Assembly: GCF_007741495.1 (NCBI RefSeq)
Contig: NZ_CP036262.1
Location: forward strand, 2,852,001-2,916,000
Reading direction: 5' to 3'
Length of the DNA stretch: 64,000 nucleotides
From: Roseimaritima multifibrata
Lineage (GTDB): Bacteria; Planctomycetota; Planctomycetia; Pirellulales; Pirellulaceae
Made by a program: the position numbers and the translations under genes. Positions 45,439 to 53,387 of the stretch are shown here, one piece after another. Below the pieces are notes generated by a model. The model did no database searches, was not told where the DNA came from, and worked only from the letters and a program-made list of their open reading frames with translations. The number at the start of each line of letters is the position of its first letter. Position 1 is the first letter of the stretch.

Positions 45439-45504
45439 GGCAGCGATCGGTGGCAGCTTTTTCCAAAGCCGCCATCGTCCCGTCCGGCGTGTGCGCGTGC
45501 TATC

Positions 45505-46010
45505 TCTTAGCGGAACGGCGCGAGCCGTCCGGCAAGTGCGCGCATCGACAATGCACCTGCCGGACGGCTCGCGCCGTACCGCTAAGAAAATTTGGCAACC
45601 TAGTCAGCACTGAACGCAAGCCGCCCAGCAAGTGCGAGCATCGACAATACACCTGCCGGACGGCTCGCGCCGTACCGCTAAGAAAATTTGGCAACCCAGT
45701 CAGCACTGAACACAAGTCGCCCAGCAAGTGCGAGCATCGACAATGCATCTGCCGGACGGCTCGCGCCGTTCCGCTAAGAAAATTTGGCAATCTAGTCAGC
45801 ACTGAAAACAAGTCGCCCGGCAAATGCGCGCTTCGACAATGCATCTGCCGGACGGCTCGCGCCGTTCCGCTAAGAAAACTTGGCAATCTAGTCAGCACTG
45901 AACACAAGTCGCCCGGCAAGTGCGCGCTTTGACAATGCATCTGCCGGACGGCTCGCGCCGTTCCGCTAAGAAAACTTGGCAACCCAGTCAGCACTGAGCG
46001 CAAGCCGCCC
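45505..46010. repeat. Family-1 repeat expanded into a 96-bp tandem array
   Basis: The first unit has both arms: 45505-45533 and 45559-45587 form a 29-bp inverted repeat with one mismatch. The right arm then recurs at 45655, 45751, 45847 and 45943, each exactly 96 bp on, with intervening text TTGGCAA(C/T)C(C/T)AGTCAGCACTGA; the left arms of later units have decayed. Since 96 is 32 codons, the array gives long spurious open frames on both strands. It lies just downstream of ccoG. Confidence 0.85.
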
Positions 46011-46018
46011 GGCAAGAA

Positions 46019-46181
46019 CTCCCAACTCCCACCTCCCAACTCCCACCTCCCACCTCCCAACTCCCACCTCCCACCTCCCAACTCCCACCTCCCACCTCCC
46101 AACTCCCAACTCCCAACTCCCAACTCCCAACTCCCAACTCCCAACTCCCACCTCCCACCTCCCACCTCCCACCTCCCACCT
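46019..46181. repeat. Heptamer minisatellite CTCCCAA/CTCCCAC, about 23 copies
   Basis: Uninterrupted 7-bp repeat with A/C variation at the last position. The minus strand reads GGG-AGTT or GGG-AGGT again and again, so each four units satisfy a G3-N4-G3-N4-G3-N4-G3 quadruplex pattern. It begins directly at the end of the 96-bp array and ends about 100 bp before the next gene. Confidence 0.9.
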
Positions 46182-46282
46182 GTTCAAAAGGCCAACTGCC
46201 GTCGACACCGCGCGGCAATTTCTGTATAGCCAGAGAGTCGGTGAATCCCACCACTCCCCCCGCCCTGCACGGAGGCTTTGCT

Positions 46283-48022
46283 ATGAAGGCCATCCCAATG
46301 ATCTCACATGCCCGTCTCTTCTGTATTCGTTTCGGTTGCGTAGGGCTCGCGATCCTGTTGATTGGTTTCAGTGGTTGCAGCTCGGAGAAAAAAACGGTTG
46401 CTTCGGCTGAGAGAACCGAGCAACCGTCTGCGGAGCAAGAGCCTCAAGCGGCGGAGGCCGTTCAGGTACAGCCGAAATCGATGCAAAACGCCAGCGATAC
46501 TTGGCCTGATATCGAACCTCCACAGGCGATCAAAATGCGTCGCCCCGATGAGGCTCCAGCGGGTTCCGGTTTCCCAAAACCGATGATGGCTCCTGCGGAA
46601 ATTCAGTCAATGGCTCCGCAGGCTTCGCAAGCTCAGTCGTCGCGTGCACGAGCATTAGCACCTCAGGCGTTCTCGATGGAGTCCGCTGAAATGGCTGCAC
46701 CGCCTAAGGCCGCGGCTATCCAGAACCCACCGGTCGCGATGCAGGAAACGCTTGAACCGCCCATGGCTTCGATGCCTGCGGGTAGCGAGGCGGGGAACGG
46801 ATTTGCAACCGTGCAGGTCTTTTATGCGACCGACCGTCAGTTAGCCGATTTTTCCTTAGCTGACATCGACGTGAAGGGGAAGAAACAATGGCTGTTAACG
46901 TCGGCTGTAGGTGGTTTGGTTTTTGTTGTCCTGGCGTTGGTAGCCTGGACGACAGGGCGTTCCAAGGTTGCGGTGATGACCGTCGGAGTTGGAGGTGTCG
47001 CGTTTGCTTTGGCAGCTTTTTTGGTCTTCAGCGGGGAAGCCAATATCGAAAAACATGGTGTGACCTACTCGGGGGAACGGGGGAAATTAGTGCAGGGGGT
47101 TTGCGAGGTCACGGTCCCCAATTCCCATGAGCGGGGAATGGTCGAGCGTCCCAGCTTGTTACGCTTTGAATTCACTGAAAATCAGCAAGAGCATCTGGTT
47201 TTGACCAGTGCCGTTGAGCTGAGTGAAGGTGACTTTCAACAACGACTTAGTCAAACCGTTCAGCAGTCTCCTCAGAAAGACTTGCTGGTATTCATCCACG
47301 GTTTTAATGTCGATTTCCAGTCAGCCGTTCGTCGGACCGCGCAGATCGCCGTGGATCTTCCCTTTGAAGGCGTTCCGGTTTGCTACAGTTGGCCAAGCCA
47401 GGGAACGTTGTGGGGATACCCCGTTGATGAAAACAATGTTGAGTGGTCCGTTGTCCATCTGAAACAATTTTTGCAGGACCTGGCACAAAAAAGCGGAGCC
47501 GATTCGATCAACGTGGTGGCTCATAGCATGGGCAACCGAGCCATGACGGCTGCCATGCAACAGATTCGTTTTGAACTTGGCCCCAACGATCCAGCACCTT
47601 TTGATCGGGTGGTGTTGGCCGCGCCCGATGTCGACGCTGACCGCTTCCGTCGTGACTTTGCGCCAGTGCTTTTGGATGTCGCCGAACAGGTCACCCTTTA
47701 CGCTTCATCAGACGACCAAGCGCTAGTCGCCTCCAAACAGGTGCACGGGTATCCGCGTGCCGGCGAGAGCGGCACAGAGATTGTTGTGGTTCCAGGAGTC
47801 GAAACGATCGACGTGAGTGGGATCGATCTAAGCTTGCTCGGACATAGTTACTACGGCGACAGTGAATCGATCCTAAGGGACCTCTATCAGATCGTCCGCG
47901 ATGGTTTGCCAGCCAGTCAGCGAACGGCTTTGGTCGCAAGGCAATTGGGAGCAAACACGTATTGGGAATTAGCCCATCGCCCAATCTCCACCGTGCCACC
48001 TCCAACGCCTGCACGTCGCTAA
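46283..48022 (+). CDS. DUF900-type alpha/beta hydrolase lipoprotein
   Basis: 579 aa. ATG 46283 has GGAGG 7 nt upstream. The signal peptide ends in lipobox IGFSGC, so the protein is lipid-anchored. Residues about 25-170 are Gln/Ala/Pro/Met-rich and low complexity. The DUF900 esterase-like domain then starts with [10 protein letters not shown], is interrupted by two hydrophobic helices (about residues 203-250), and resumes at [34 protein letters not shown], the nucleophile Ser415 in [17 protein letters not shown] for the acid and LLGHSYYG for the His. An active hydrolase is likely; the substrate is unknown. Monocistronic, behind the repeat array. Confidence 0.85.
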   Translation: MKAIPMISHARLFCIRFGCVGLAILLIGFSGCSSEKKTVASAERTEQPSAEQEPQAAEAVQVQPKSMQNASDTWPDIEPPQAIKMRRPDEAPAGSGFPKPMMAPAEIQSMAPQASQAQSSRARALAPQAFSMESAEMAAPPKAAAIQNPPVAMQETLEPPMASMPAGSEAGNGFATVQVFYATDRQLADFSLADIDVKGKKQWLLTSAVGGLVFVVLALVAWTTGRSKVAVMTVGVGGVAFALAAFLVFSGEANIEKHGVTYSGERGKLVQGVCEVTVPNSHERGMVERPSLLRFEFTENQQEHLVLTSAVELSEGDFQQRLSQTVQQSPQKDLLVFIHGFNVDFQSAVRRTAQIAVDLPFEGVPVCYSWPSQGTLWGYPVDENNVEWSVVHLKQFLQDLAQKSGADSINVVAHSMGNRAMTAAMQQIRFELGPNDPAPFDRVVLAAPDVDADRFRRDFAPVLLDVAEQVTLYASSDDQALVASKQVHGYPRAGESGTEIVVVPGVETIDVSGIDLSLLGHSYYGDSESILRDLYQIVRDGLPASQRTALVARQLGANTYWELAHRPISTVPPPTPARR

Positions 48023-48323
48023 CCGCCGGTGGTGAGTGCTTGCGGGGCATCAAGCCTAAGTGGGCGAAATTCGGATTCTAAATGGACTCGGATTATTTCC
48101 GCTCCGTTTGGTCTGGAATCCGTTGTCTCGACGCTTCAAGCCCGCAGGCTGCCTGAATCGCAATCCGCTGCGTAGCGGTTTGTTGGTTTCGTTGGAAGCG
48201 AAGAGAGAATTTCCTTGCTTATTCTTTTCACGTCCCCCGCGAAAGAACTCGCTATCTAGCTATTTTCGCCGATTCAACGGCGACAAAATCTTTGCCGGAG
48301 CGAAAACCTTGAATCTGGGCGTT
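48023..48323. other. Convergent intergenic region, no gene
   Basis: It lies between the convergent hydrolase and sulfatase genes. It contains weakly repeat-like text (AATCCGCTGCGTAGCGG near 48162; GCCGATTCAACGGCGACAAAATC near 48268-48290, reminiscent of the GATTGTCG family) but no clear terminator. Confidence 0.4.
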
Positions 48324-49895
48324 CTATGGTTCCCGCGAATCGGCACTGCGTCCGTCGGCTATCGATTTCTTCAGCAGTTCCGCCAGTTCCATTGCAATTT
48401 CCACACGAGCTGCCGCCAGGTTCTCTCGCTCACCTGGATCCATATCTAAATTGAAAAGCTGTCCTTCGGCTTCCGGCGCCGTGTCCGGTAATTCGTATTC
48501 TCGCAGCATCGGATGATTGTCATATCGGTTTCCTCCCGATCCCTTGTGTGCAAGGTATTTCCATGGGCCGCGGCGAATGGCCAAATACCTAGAACCTCCG
48601 AATCCTTGCTGGAGCAGGTAGGGGCGAATGGGGCCGTCCTGTCGTTGCTGAAGCAGGGTCGGCATCAGACTAAAGCTGTCTTCCCCAGCATCGTTAGGCA
48701 AGCGTGATCCCGTCGCTTCCGCGATCGTTGCCATCACGTCGGTAAGAGACGTCAATTCATCGGTCTTCGTGCCGGCGGCGACCTTTGAGGGCCACCGGAC
48801 GATCAGCGGGACGCGGTGTCCGCCTTCCCAGTTGTCGCGTTTAACACCACGCCACGGACGAGCTCCATCGTGCTGGTGGTCGTGCCGCATGTGGTAGATG
48901 GTCGGGACTTCCGGCCCGTTGTCGCTGGTAAACAAGACGAGCGTGTTATCAGCAATCTCCAGACGATCCAGTGTCTTCATCAGTTCACCGACCACGTAGT
49001 CCAGTTCAAAAATAAAATCACCATGCGGGCCCGATTCCGTTTTCCCTTTGAATTGGTTCCCGGGGAAAGAAGGAAGATGAACCGCTTGCGTTGAATGCAG
49101 CAGGAAAAAAGGTTTGTCGGGACTCTCTTTGACGTGCTTTTGTAGAAACTGTTGGCTCTTGTCCAGAAACAGCATGTCCACTTCTTCCAAATCGAAATCG
49201 GGTGCCACCATCCCGGGGCGGTTGTCTTTGGAATACGGATGTGAAGGGAGCGTCGATTTATCGAGTTTTTTGACCGGCGGGACAGGAATGCGTTTGTTTT
49301 CGATGTAGGCGTAAAGCCAGTCCGTGGTTGGACAACATGCGGTTCCAAAAAATTGATCGAATCCACAATCGATTGGGCCTCCCTGAATTTCCCGAGAGTA
49401 ATCGATACGCTCGACGCCCTTGGGGCTGCCGTCGTGAATCGGATTTCCGGCTTCGTCATAGAATGTCAGTCCAATGTGCCACTTTCCGATGCAGGCGGTG
49501 GTGTACCCGACATCACGAAGCATTTTCGGTAGCGTCAGGCGGTCCGGAGCGATCAAGGAAGGACCTCCCGCGCCGGAAAAGACACGTCCGCCATTGGGCA
49601 CACGAAACGCCATTTGACCGGTCATCACACTGTAACGGGTGGGGGTGCAAACCGTGCACGGACTGTGCGCATCGGTAAACCGCATCCCTTCCGAAGCCAG
49701 CCGGTCAATGTAGGGAGTTGGTATTTTGGAATCGGGGTTGTAGCATCCAACGTCTCCGTAACCCAAATCATCCGCCAAGATGATCAGGATATTAGGGGCC
49801 GACGTTTGTTTCGCGATGGCCGCATTCTGCCCTGCGATCAGCAATGAAACGACCGCAACCACGATGGTCTGCTTGGTTGAAATTGAAATTTTCAT
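48324..49895 (-). CDS. Secreted sulfatase (formylglycine type)
   Basis: Arylsulfatase-family enzyme of 523 aa with an N-terminal signal peptide (about residues 1-28, ending AAIA). NILIILADDLGYGD gives the metal-binding Asp42-Asp43. The sulfatase signature CTPTR starts at Cys83, the residue converted to formylglycine by a maturase, followed by YSVMTGQ. Downstream, ACIGKWHIG holds the Lys/His pair and LFTSDNGPE the second metal-binding Asp-Asn. It hydrolyses sulfate esters, probably of marine polysaccharides, outside the cytoplasm; planctomycetes encode dozens. No anaerobic or FGE maturase gene is in the window. Its substrate is unknown. Confidence 0.95.
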   Translation of the reverse strand: MKISISTKQTIVVAVVSLLIAGQNAAIAKQTSAPNILIILADDLGYGDVGCYNPDSKIPTPYIDRLASEGMRFTDAHSPCTVCTPTRYSVMTGQMAFRVPNGGRVFSGAGGPSLIAPDRLTLPKMLRDVGYTTACIGKWHIGLTFYDEAGNPIHDGSPKGVERIDYSREIQGGPIDCGFDQFFGTACCPTTDWLYAYIENKRIPVPPVKKLDKSTLPSHPYSKDNRPGMVAPDFDLEEVDMLFLDKSQQFLQKHVKESPDKPFFLLHSTQAVHLPSFPGNQFKGKTESGPHGDFIFELDYVVGELMKTLDRLEIADNTLVLFTSDNGPEVPTIYHMRHDHQHDGARPWRGVKRDNWEGGHRVPLIVRWPSKVAAGTKTDELTSLTDVMATIAEATGSRLPNDAGEDSFSLMPTLLQQRQDGPIRPYLLQQGFGGSRYLAIRRGPWKYLAHKGSGGNRYDNHPMLREYELPDTAPEAEGQLFNLDMDPGERENLAAARVEIAMELAELLKKSIADGRSADSREP

Positions 49896-49965
49896 CAGTT
49901 GGCTAGACCCGTTGGATTTCGATCTGTCAAAGAAAAGAGCTCGCGGTTTGCGGCTGGCAACAAAC

Positions 49966-50919
49966 CTAGTTTTTATATTCCTTCTCGCGATCCGTACCCC
50001 GTTTTTGGACTTCTTCGCGAATCTTCTGTTTGCTTTCCATCAGCCCAGCAGGCCATTCAAAACGGGGAGCGGTCGAAGGATCGTAGCCAGCAAGATGTTT
50101 GGATAAGCGGTTGATCGGTTTCGTGTACACCAATTCGGTTTTGCCAAAAACCTCTTCGCAGAGAGAAGCTAATCCGGGATCGTATTCAATCAGTTCCGCT
50201 CGAGTGTCGACATGATTGTGGTCATGGTCGGGCTGGCGATTGTTGTTGAACCAAGACTGCACCCCCTCGGCAAAGTACTCGGCATGGTTCGTCGATGCAT
50301 ATTTGCTTTTCCATAACCCCTGTTCCATCGCTCGGTCGTAAGCCAGTTTCAAACGATCATCAAACGTCGGATCAAAGTTCACCATCCCGCGTAAATGGAT
50401 ATTGTGGGCAAATTCGTGGATTAAAATGTTCTCGGTAGAGTACGGGTCGCCGGGAAACGCAAGCAGGTTTTCTTCCCCACAAGAGCAGACCGGTTCGGTG
50501 CGCGAACCGCCCAGGCCACGAGCTCTCGCGTTCCAGTAGTCTTTAGGCGTGAGGTTGGAATGTTCCGGAATGTCCGTAGTGAATTCCTGATAGCTCATTA
50601 CGATTAATCGCGACCCATTGGCGACCATCACTTTTCGCAGATCGGGACGCTCGGCCAGCATCATATCGATCAAGTAGGCGGCCTCTTTTAGTGCGTAATC
50701 ATTGACCTTTGCAGAGCTGACAATGGGGTATCCACTGGCGCTGACGTACTTGGCGTAAAAGGGGCCGACTTTTAAATCAGAAGGGGGAGCCGTCACCTGG
50801 TAGCTCGCGATGTGCTCACGCTCGCTTTCAGCAGGATCTGCTGGCTTGTCGGCGACAGCCGCTGAGGCAATCAGAAGGGTGGCGGCTAGAAGAAGCCCCG
50901 GACGTTCAAGCTGTAACAT
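49966..50919 (-). CDS. Exported zinc-metallopeptidase-like protein
   Basis: 317 aa from ATG 50919, which opens a signal peptide (MLQLERPGLLLAATLLIAS... ending AVA); the open frame up to 51204 lacks support. The zinc motif HEFAHNIH is at 168-175, and about 45 residues on NHAEYFAEGVQSWF offers the Glu third ligand, the gluzincin arrangement. A CSCGEEN segment lies between the signal and the motif. Planctomycete proteins of this shape are often annotated only as hypothetical. It is 70 nt behind the sulfatase gene on the same strand, so the two exported proteins may share a transcript that starts with this gene. Confidence 0.75.
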   Translation of the reverse strand: MLQLERPGLLLAATLLIASAAVADKPADPAESEREHIASYQVTAPPSDLKVGPFYAKYVSASGYPIVSSAKVNDYALKEAAYLIDMMLAERPDLRKVMVANGSRLIVMSYQEFTTDIPEHSNLTPKDYWNARARGLGGSRTEPVCSCGEENLLAFPGDPYSTENILIHEFAHNIHLRGMVNFDPTFDDRLKLAYDRAMEQGLWKSKYASTNHAEYFAEGVQSWFNNNRQPDHDHNHVDTRAELIEYDPGLASLCEEVFGKTELVYTKPINRLSKHLAGYDPSTAPRFEWPAGLMESKQKIREEVQKRGTDREKEYKN

Positions 50920-51381
50920 TTGAAAACACTTGATCGAAGGAATGAAACGCGACCGAAAATCGGCGTGATATCCATCATGCTGTCGATTGTTCCAATTGTA
51001 ACCTATCGATTGCAAGCGACGTGGTCCGGCGCTGCATCGCATTGGCATTGATCCAAAGCGAAGCGTATGACGGGATCGATGCCATGGTGCCACGAACCCA
51101 GTCGGGCTGTCGTTTGGATGATTGTCGCCTTTCGATCCGCGAGAGTAGCTTTGAAGGAGTGTTCTTTCGCGGAACGAAAGGCGACAATCTTTTTCCGCTT
51201 TCACTTCAATCGACAGGCCGCTGCGTCTTCGGTCGTAGTCCCCTGTTTTCTTCGCCAGACCTTAACCTGTTGGTTCCCCAAACCAGCGATCGTTCGGTTA
51301 CATTCTTGTCAGCATAGGATCCCAGTCATCTCGGAATGTCGACATTTGCATCGCTCGTCGAATTGCCCTCCCGGAGTCGTT
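50920..51381. other. Divergent intergenic region with a GATTGTCG hairpin element
   Basis: No supported gene. Promoters for the metallopeptidase (leftward) and HD protein (rightward) must be here. The hairpin element at 51120-51189 and its tail to about 51220 occupy the middle. Confidence 0.5.
51120..51220. repeat. GATTGTCG-family hairpin element
   Basis: Arms 51120-51142 and 51167-51189 pair over 23 bp with one mismatch (starting GATTGTCGCCTTTCG, ending CGAAAGGCGACAATC), loop 24 nt. The tail TTTTTCCGCTTTC...CAATCGACAGGCCGC follows, as at 36484-36514. Confidence 0.8.
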
Positions 51382-51993
51382 ATGAATGAAAGAGTTGATA
51401 CATCGCTTGCGGATTCGCTTGCAAATGTTCGCACAGGGAAGTTAAAAGTGGACGTTCTGTTTGCGTATATGGAACGCAATGGCAATAGCTTTTATGACGA
51501 ATCCGTAACGGAACTGGAGCACGGCCTGCAGGCCGCTTTTTTGGCGAAAGCGAATCAAGCGACCGACATGCAGGTAACCGCGGCACTGTTGCATGACATC
51601 GGTCACTTCGTCATGAATGAGGAAGCTGGGCAGGGCAATTTCTCGCAAGAGGATTGGTGTCACGAGACCGTCGGGGCGGAGTTGCTGGAACTCTATTTTC
51701 CCGACGTCATCATTGAATCGATTCGCCAGCATGTCCCCGCGAAACGCTATCTGTGTGCCATCGATTCCCATTATCACGAGGGACTGTCGCCCGCGTCGCA
51801 GAATAGTTTGAACCTGCAAGGGGGTAAATTTTCGCCTGCTGAGGTGTTGGAATTTGAGCAAAATCCACATCTTGAAACCATCCTCTTGGTTCGGCGGTGG
51901 GATGACGGTGCAAAAACCGAAGGCTTAAAGGTGCCAGGATTGGAATCTTATCGCGACGCGGTGGAAAGTTGCCTGCTTGCCGGCCATGGATAG
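51382..51993 (+). CDS. PhnZ-like HD-domain mixed-valent diiron oxygenase
   Basis: 203-aa HD-domain protein of the PhnZ/TmpB type; such enzymes oxidatively cleave the C-P bond of 1-hydroxy-2-aminoethylphosphonates. ATG 51382 starts MNERVDTSLADS. Iron and active-site residues in the family order are Glu40, His47 (TELEHGLQAA), His71-Asp72 (LLHDIGHF), His94, His117, Lys121 (HVPAKRY), Ser139 (SPAS), Arg171 and Asp174 (RRWDD). The diagnostic block SLNLQGG...RRWDDGAK...VPGLESY is present. The position of PhnZ Tyr24 is Phe37 here, with Tyr38 next to it. No PhnY-like 2-oxoglutarate hydroxylase or phosphonate transporter is adjacent. The role in phosphonate use is by family. Confidence 0.8.
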   Translation: MNERVDTSLADSLANVRTGKLKVDVLFAYMERNGNSFYDESVTELEHGLQAAFLAKANQATDMQVTAALLHDIGHFVMNEEAGQGNFSQEDWCHETVGAELLELYFPDVIIESIRQHVPAKRYLCAIDSHYHEGLSPASQNSLNLQGGKFSPAEVLEFEQNPHLETILLVRRWDDGAKTEGLKVPGLESYRDAVESCLLAGHG

Positions 51994-52077
51994 TGTTAGG
52001 TTGGTAGGCAATCGTTAAATTCAATGCGGTGATGATGATTGCGGTGACGACCGATGATTTTAAAAAAGGATAGTCGA

Positions 52078-53085
52078 ATGGCATATGAAGCGTGGGTGGC
52101 GGATGAAGTCGGCGGTACTTTCACCAAACGCTCTCCTGAGCGAGGGGAACTTGGGCCTGAAGAGGTAGAGATCGCCGTGGAGCACTGTGGTATTTGTCAT
52201 TCCGATTTATCGATGTGGAAGAACGAGTGGGGGATGTCCGAATTTCCCACAGTACTCGGGCATGAAGTTGTGGGGCGGGTGACCGCTTTGGGAGCCCACG
52301 CAAAAGGATTAACCGTCGGCCAGCGAGTTGGGGTCGGTTGGAATTGTGATAGCTGCATGCACTGCCGGCAGTGTATTTCGGGAGAGCAACATTTGTGCAG
52401 TCAGGCACAGCCGACGATCGCCGGTCATTTCGGCGGGTTCGCAAATTCGGTTCGGGCGCATTGGGCGTGGGCGATACCATTGCCCGAATCGCTCAATGTT
52501 GCGGATGCGGGGCCCTTGCTCTGTGGCGGGATCACCGTTTTTAATCCGCTGGCAACCTTTGCCACGCCGCAAAGCCGAGTCGGTGTGATCGGTATCGGTG
52601 GGTTAGGGCATATGGCGATAAAATTCGCCGCCGCCTACGGATGTGACGTCACCGCGTTTACTTCTAGCGAAAGTAAATTCGAAGAAGCTCGCGGTTTTGG
52701 AGCAAACCACGTCGTATCGAGTCGAGATTCAGAAGCGATCCAGAAACTTGAAAAATCGTTCGATCTTTTGATCGTGACGGTCAATGTTCAGCTCGACTGG
52801 GATTCCTTCATCGCGTCTTTGGCCGCCAACGGCCGGATGCACATGGTGGGCGCCGTTTTAGAACCAATCCCGGTTAATGTCTTTCCGCTGCTTGTTCGGC
52901 AAGCTAGTGTCGGAGCTTCGCCAACGGGCTCTCCGGTCGGAATGGCGGACATGCTTTCGTTCGCCGCGCGGCACAACGTTTCGCCCAAAACCGAACATTT
53001 CCCGATGAGCCAAATCAATGAAGCCTTCGCCCACGTCGAAGCTGGCAAAGCCCGCTACCGCGTCATCTTAGATCCCGACTTCTAA
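52078..53085 (+). CDS. Zinc-dependent NAD(P) alcohol dehydrogenase (YahK/cinnamyl type)
   Basis: 335 aa from ATG 52078; AAGGA lies 7 nt upstream, favouring it over an in-frame ATG at 52054. Catalytic zinc residues Cys and His are in CGICHSDL and GHEVVG; the structural zinc site is CDSCMHCRQCISGEQHLC (C-x2-C-x2-C-x7-C). The Rossmann motif is GVIGIGGLGHMAIKFA followed by TSSE, which favours NADP. This matches broad aldehyde reductases such as YahK, yeast ADH6 and cinnamyl alcohol dehydrogenases. It follows the HD oxygenase by 84 nt on the same strand, possibly cotranscribed; whether it reduces an aldehyde product of that pathway is speculation. Confidence 0.9.
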   Translation: MAYEAWVADEVGGTFTKRSPERGELGPEEVEIAVEHCGICHSDLSMWKNEWGMSEFPTVLGHEVVGRVTALGAHAKGLTVGQRVGVGWNCDSCMHCRQCISGEQHLCSQAQPTIAGHFGGFANSVRAHWAWAIPLPESLNVADAGPLLCGGITVFNPLATFATPQSRVGVIGIGGLGHMAIKFAAAYGCDVTAFTSSESKFEEARGFGANHVVSSRDSEAIQKLEKSFDLLIVTVNVQLDWDSFIASLAANGRMHMVGAVLEPIPVNVFPLLVRQASVGASPTGSPVGMADMLSFAARHNVSPKTEHFPMSQINEAFAHVEAGKARYRVILDPDF

Positions 53086-53387
53086 CGCATTTTCGTTTGT
53101 CTAAATCGTAAACGCTGTGGGACAAGCAAGATTCTTGTTGCGAGGTGTTGGCGATTCGTTCTTGTTGGCTGATGGCTTTCTGGTTCACGGATTCGCAAAG
53201 GCATCGCCACCGCTTCGAGCCTTAGGGGCCGATTCGTCAATTCATCGATTGCCGTTCTTATCCTGAACGTTTATCAGGATCGGCGGCGTCACCAAAATTA
53301 TTCTTGAAAAATATCTCCGTTTCGCGCAGCGATTGCTCGGTCGCGTTGTTCTGTTGGTGTCACCCACTCCAGCCAAACGAGCAGAAT
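53086..53387. other. Intergenic region, one small hairpin
   Basis: No gene. A 7-bp perfect stem ATCCTGA/TCAGGAT with 7-nt loop lies at 53260-53280, about 110 nt before the next start, without a T-run. Confidence 0.4.

Noticed and set aside
45505-46010. CRISPR array
   Set aside because: The repeats are joined by near-identical, not unique, sequences and no cas gene is present; it is a tandem duplication.
45450-46165. Long open frames on both strands with regular 32-residue and Trp-Glu-Leu-Gly repeats
   Set aside because: They arise because the repeat period of 96 bp is a multiple of 3 and the heptamer lacks stops; they have no start signal and no protein-like composition.
50975-51317. Upstream extension of the HD-protein and metallopeptidase frames through the hairpin repeat
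   Set aside because: They cross a non-coding repeat element; internal ATGs at 51382 and 50919 give normal N-termini.
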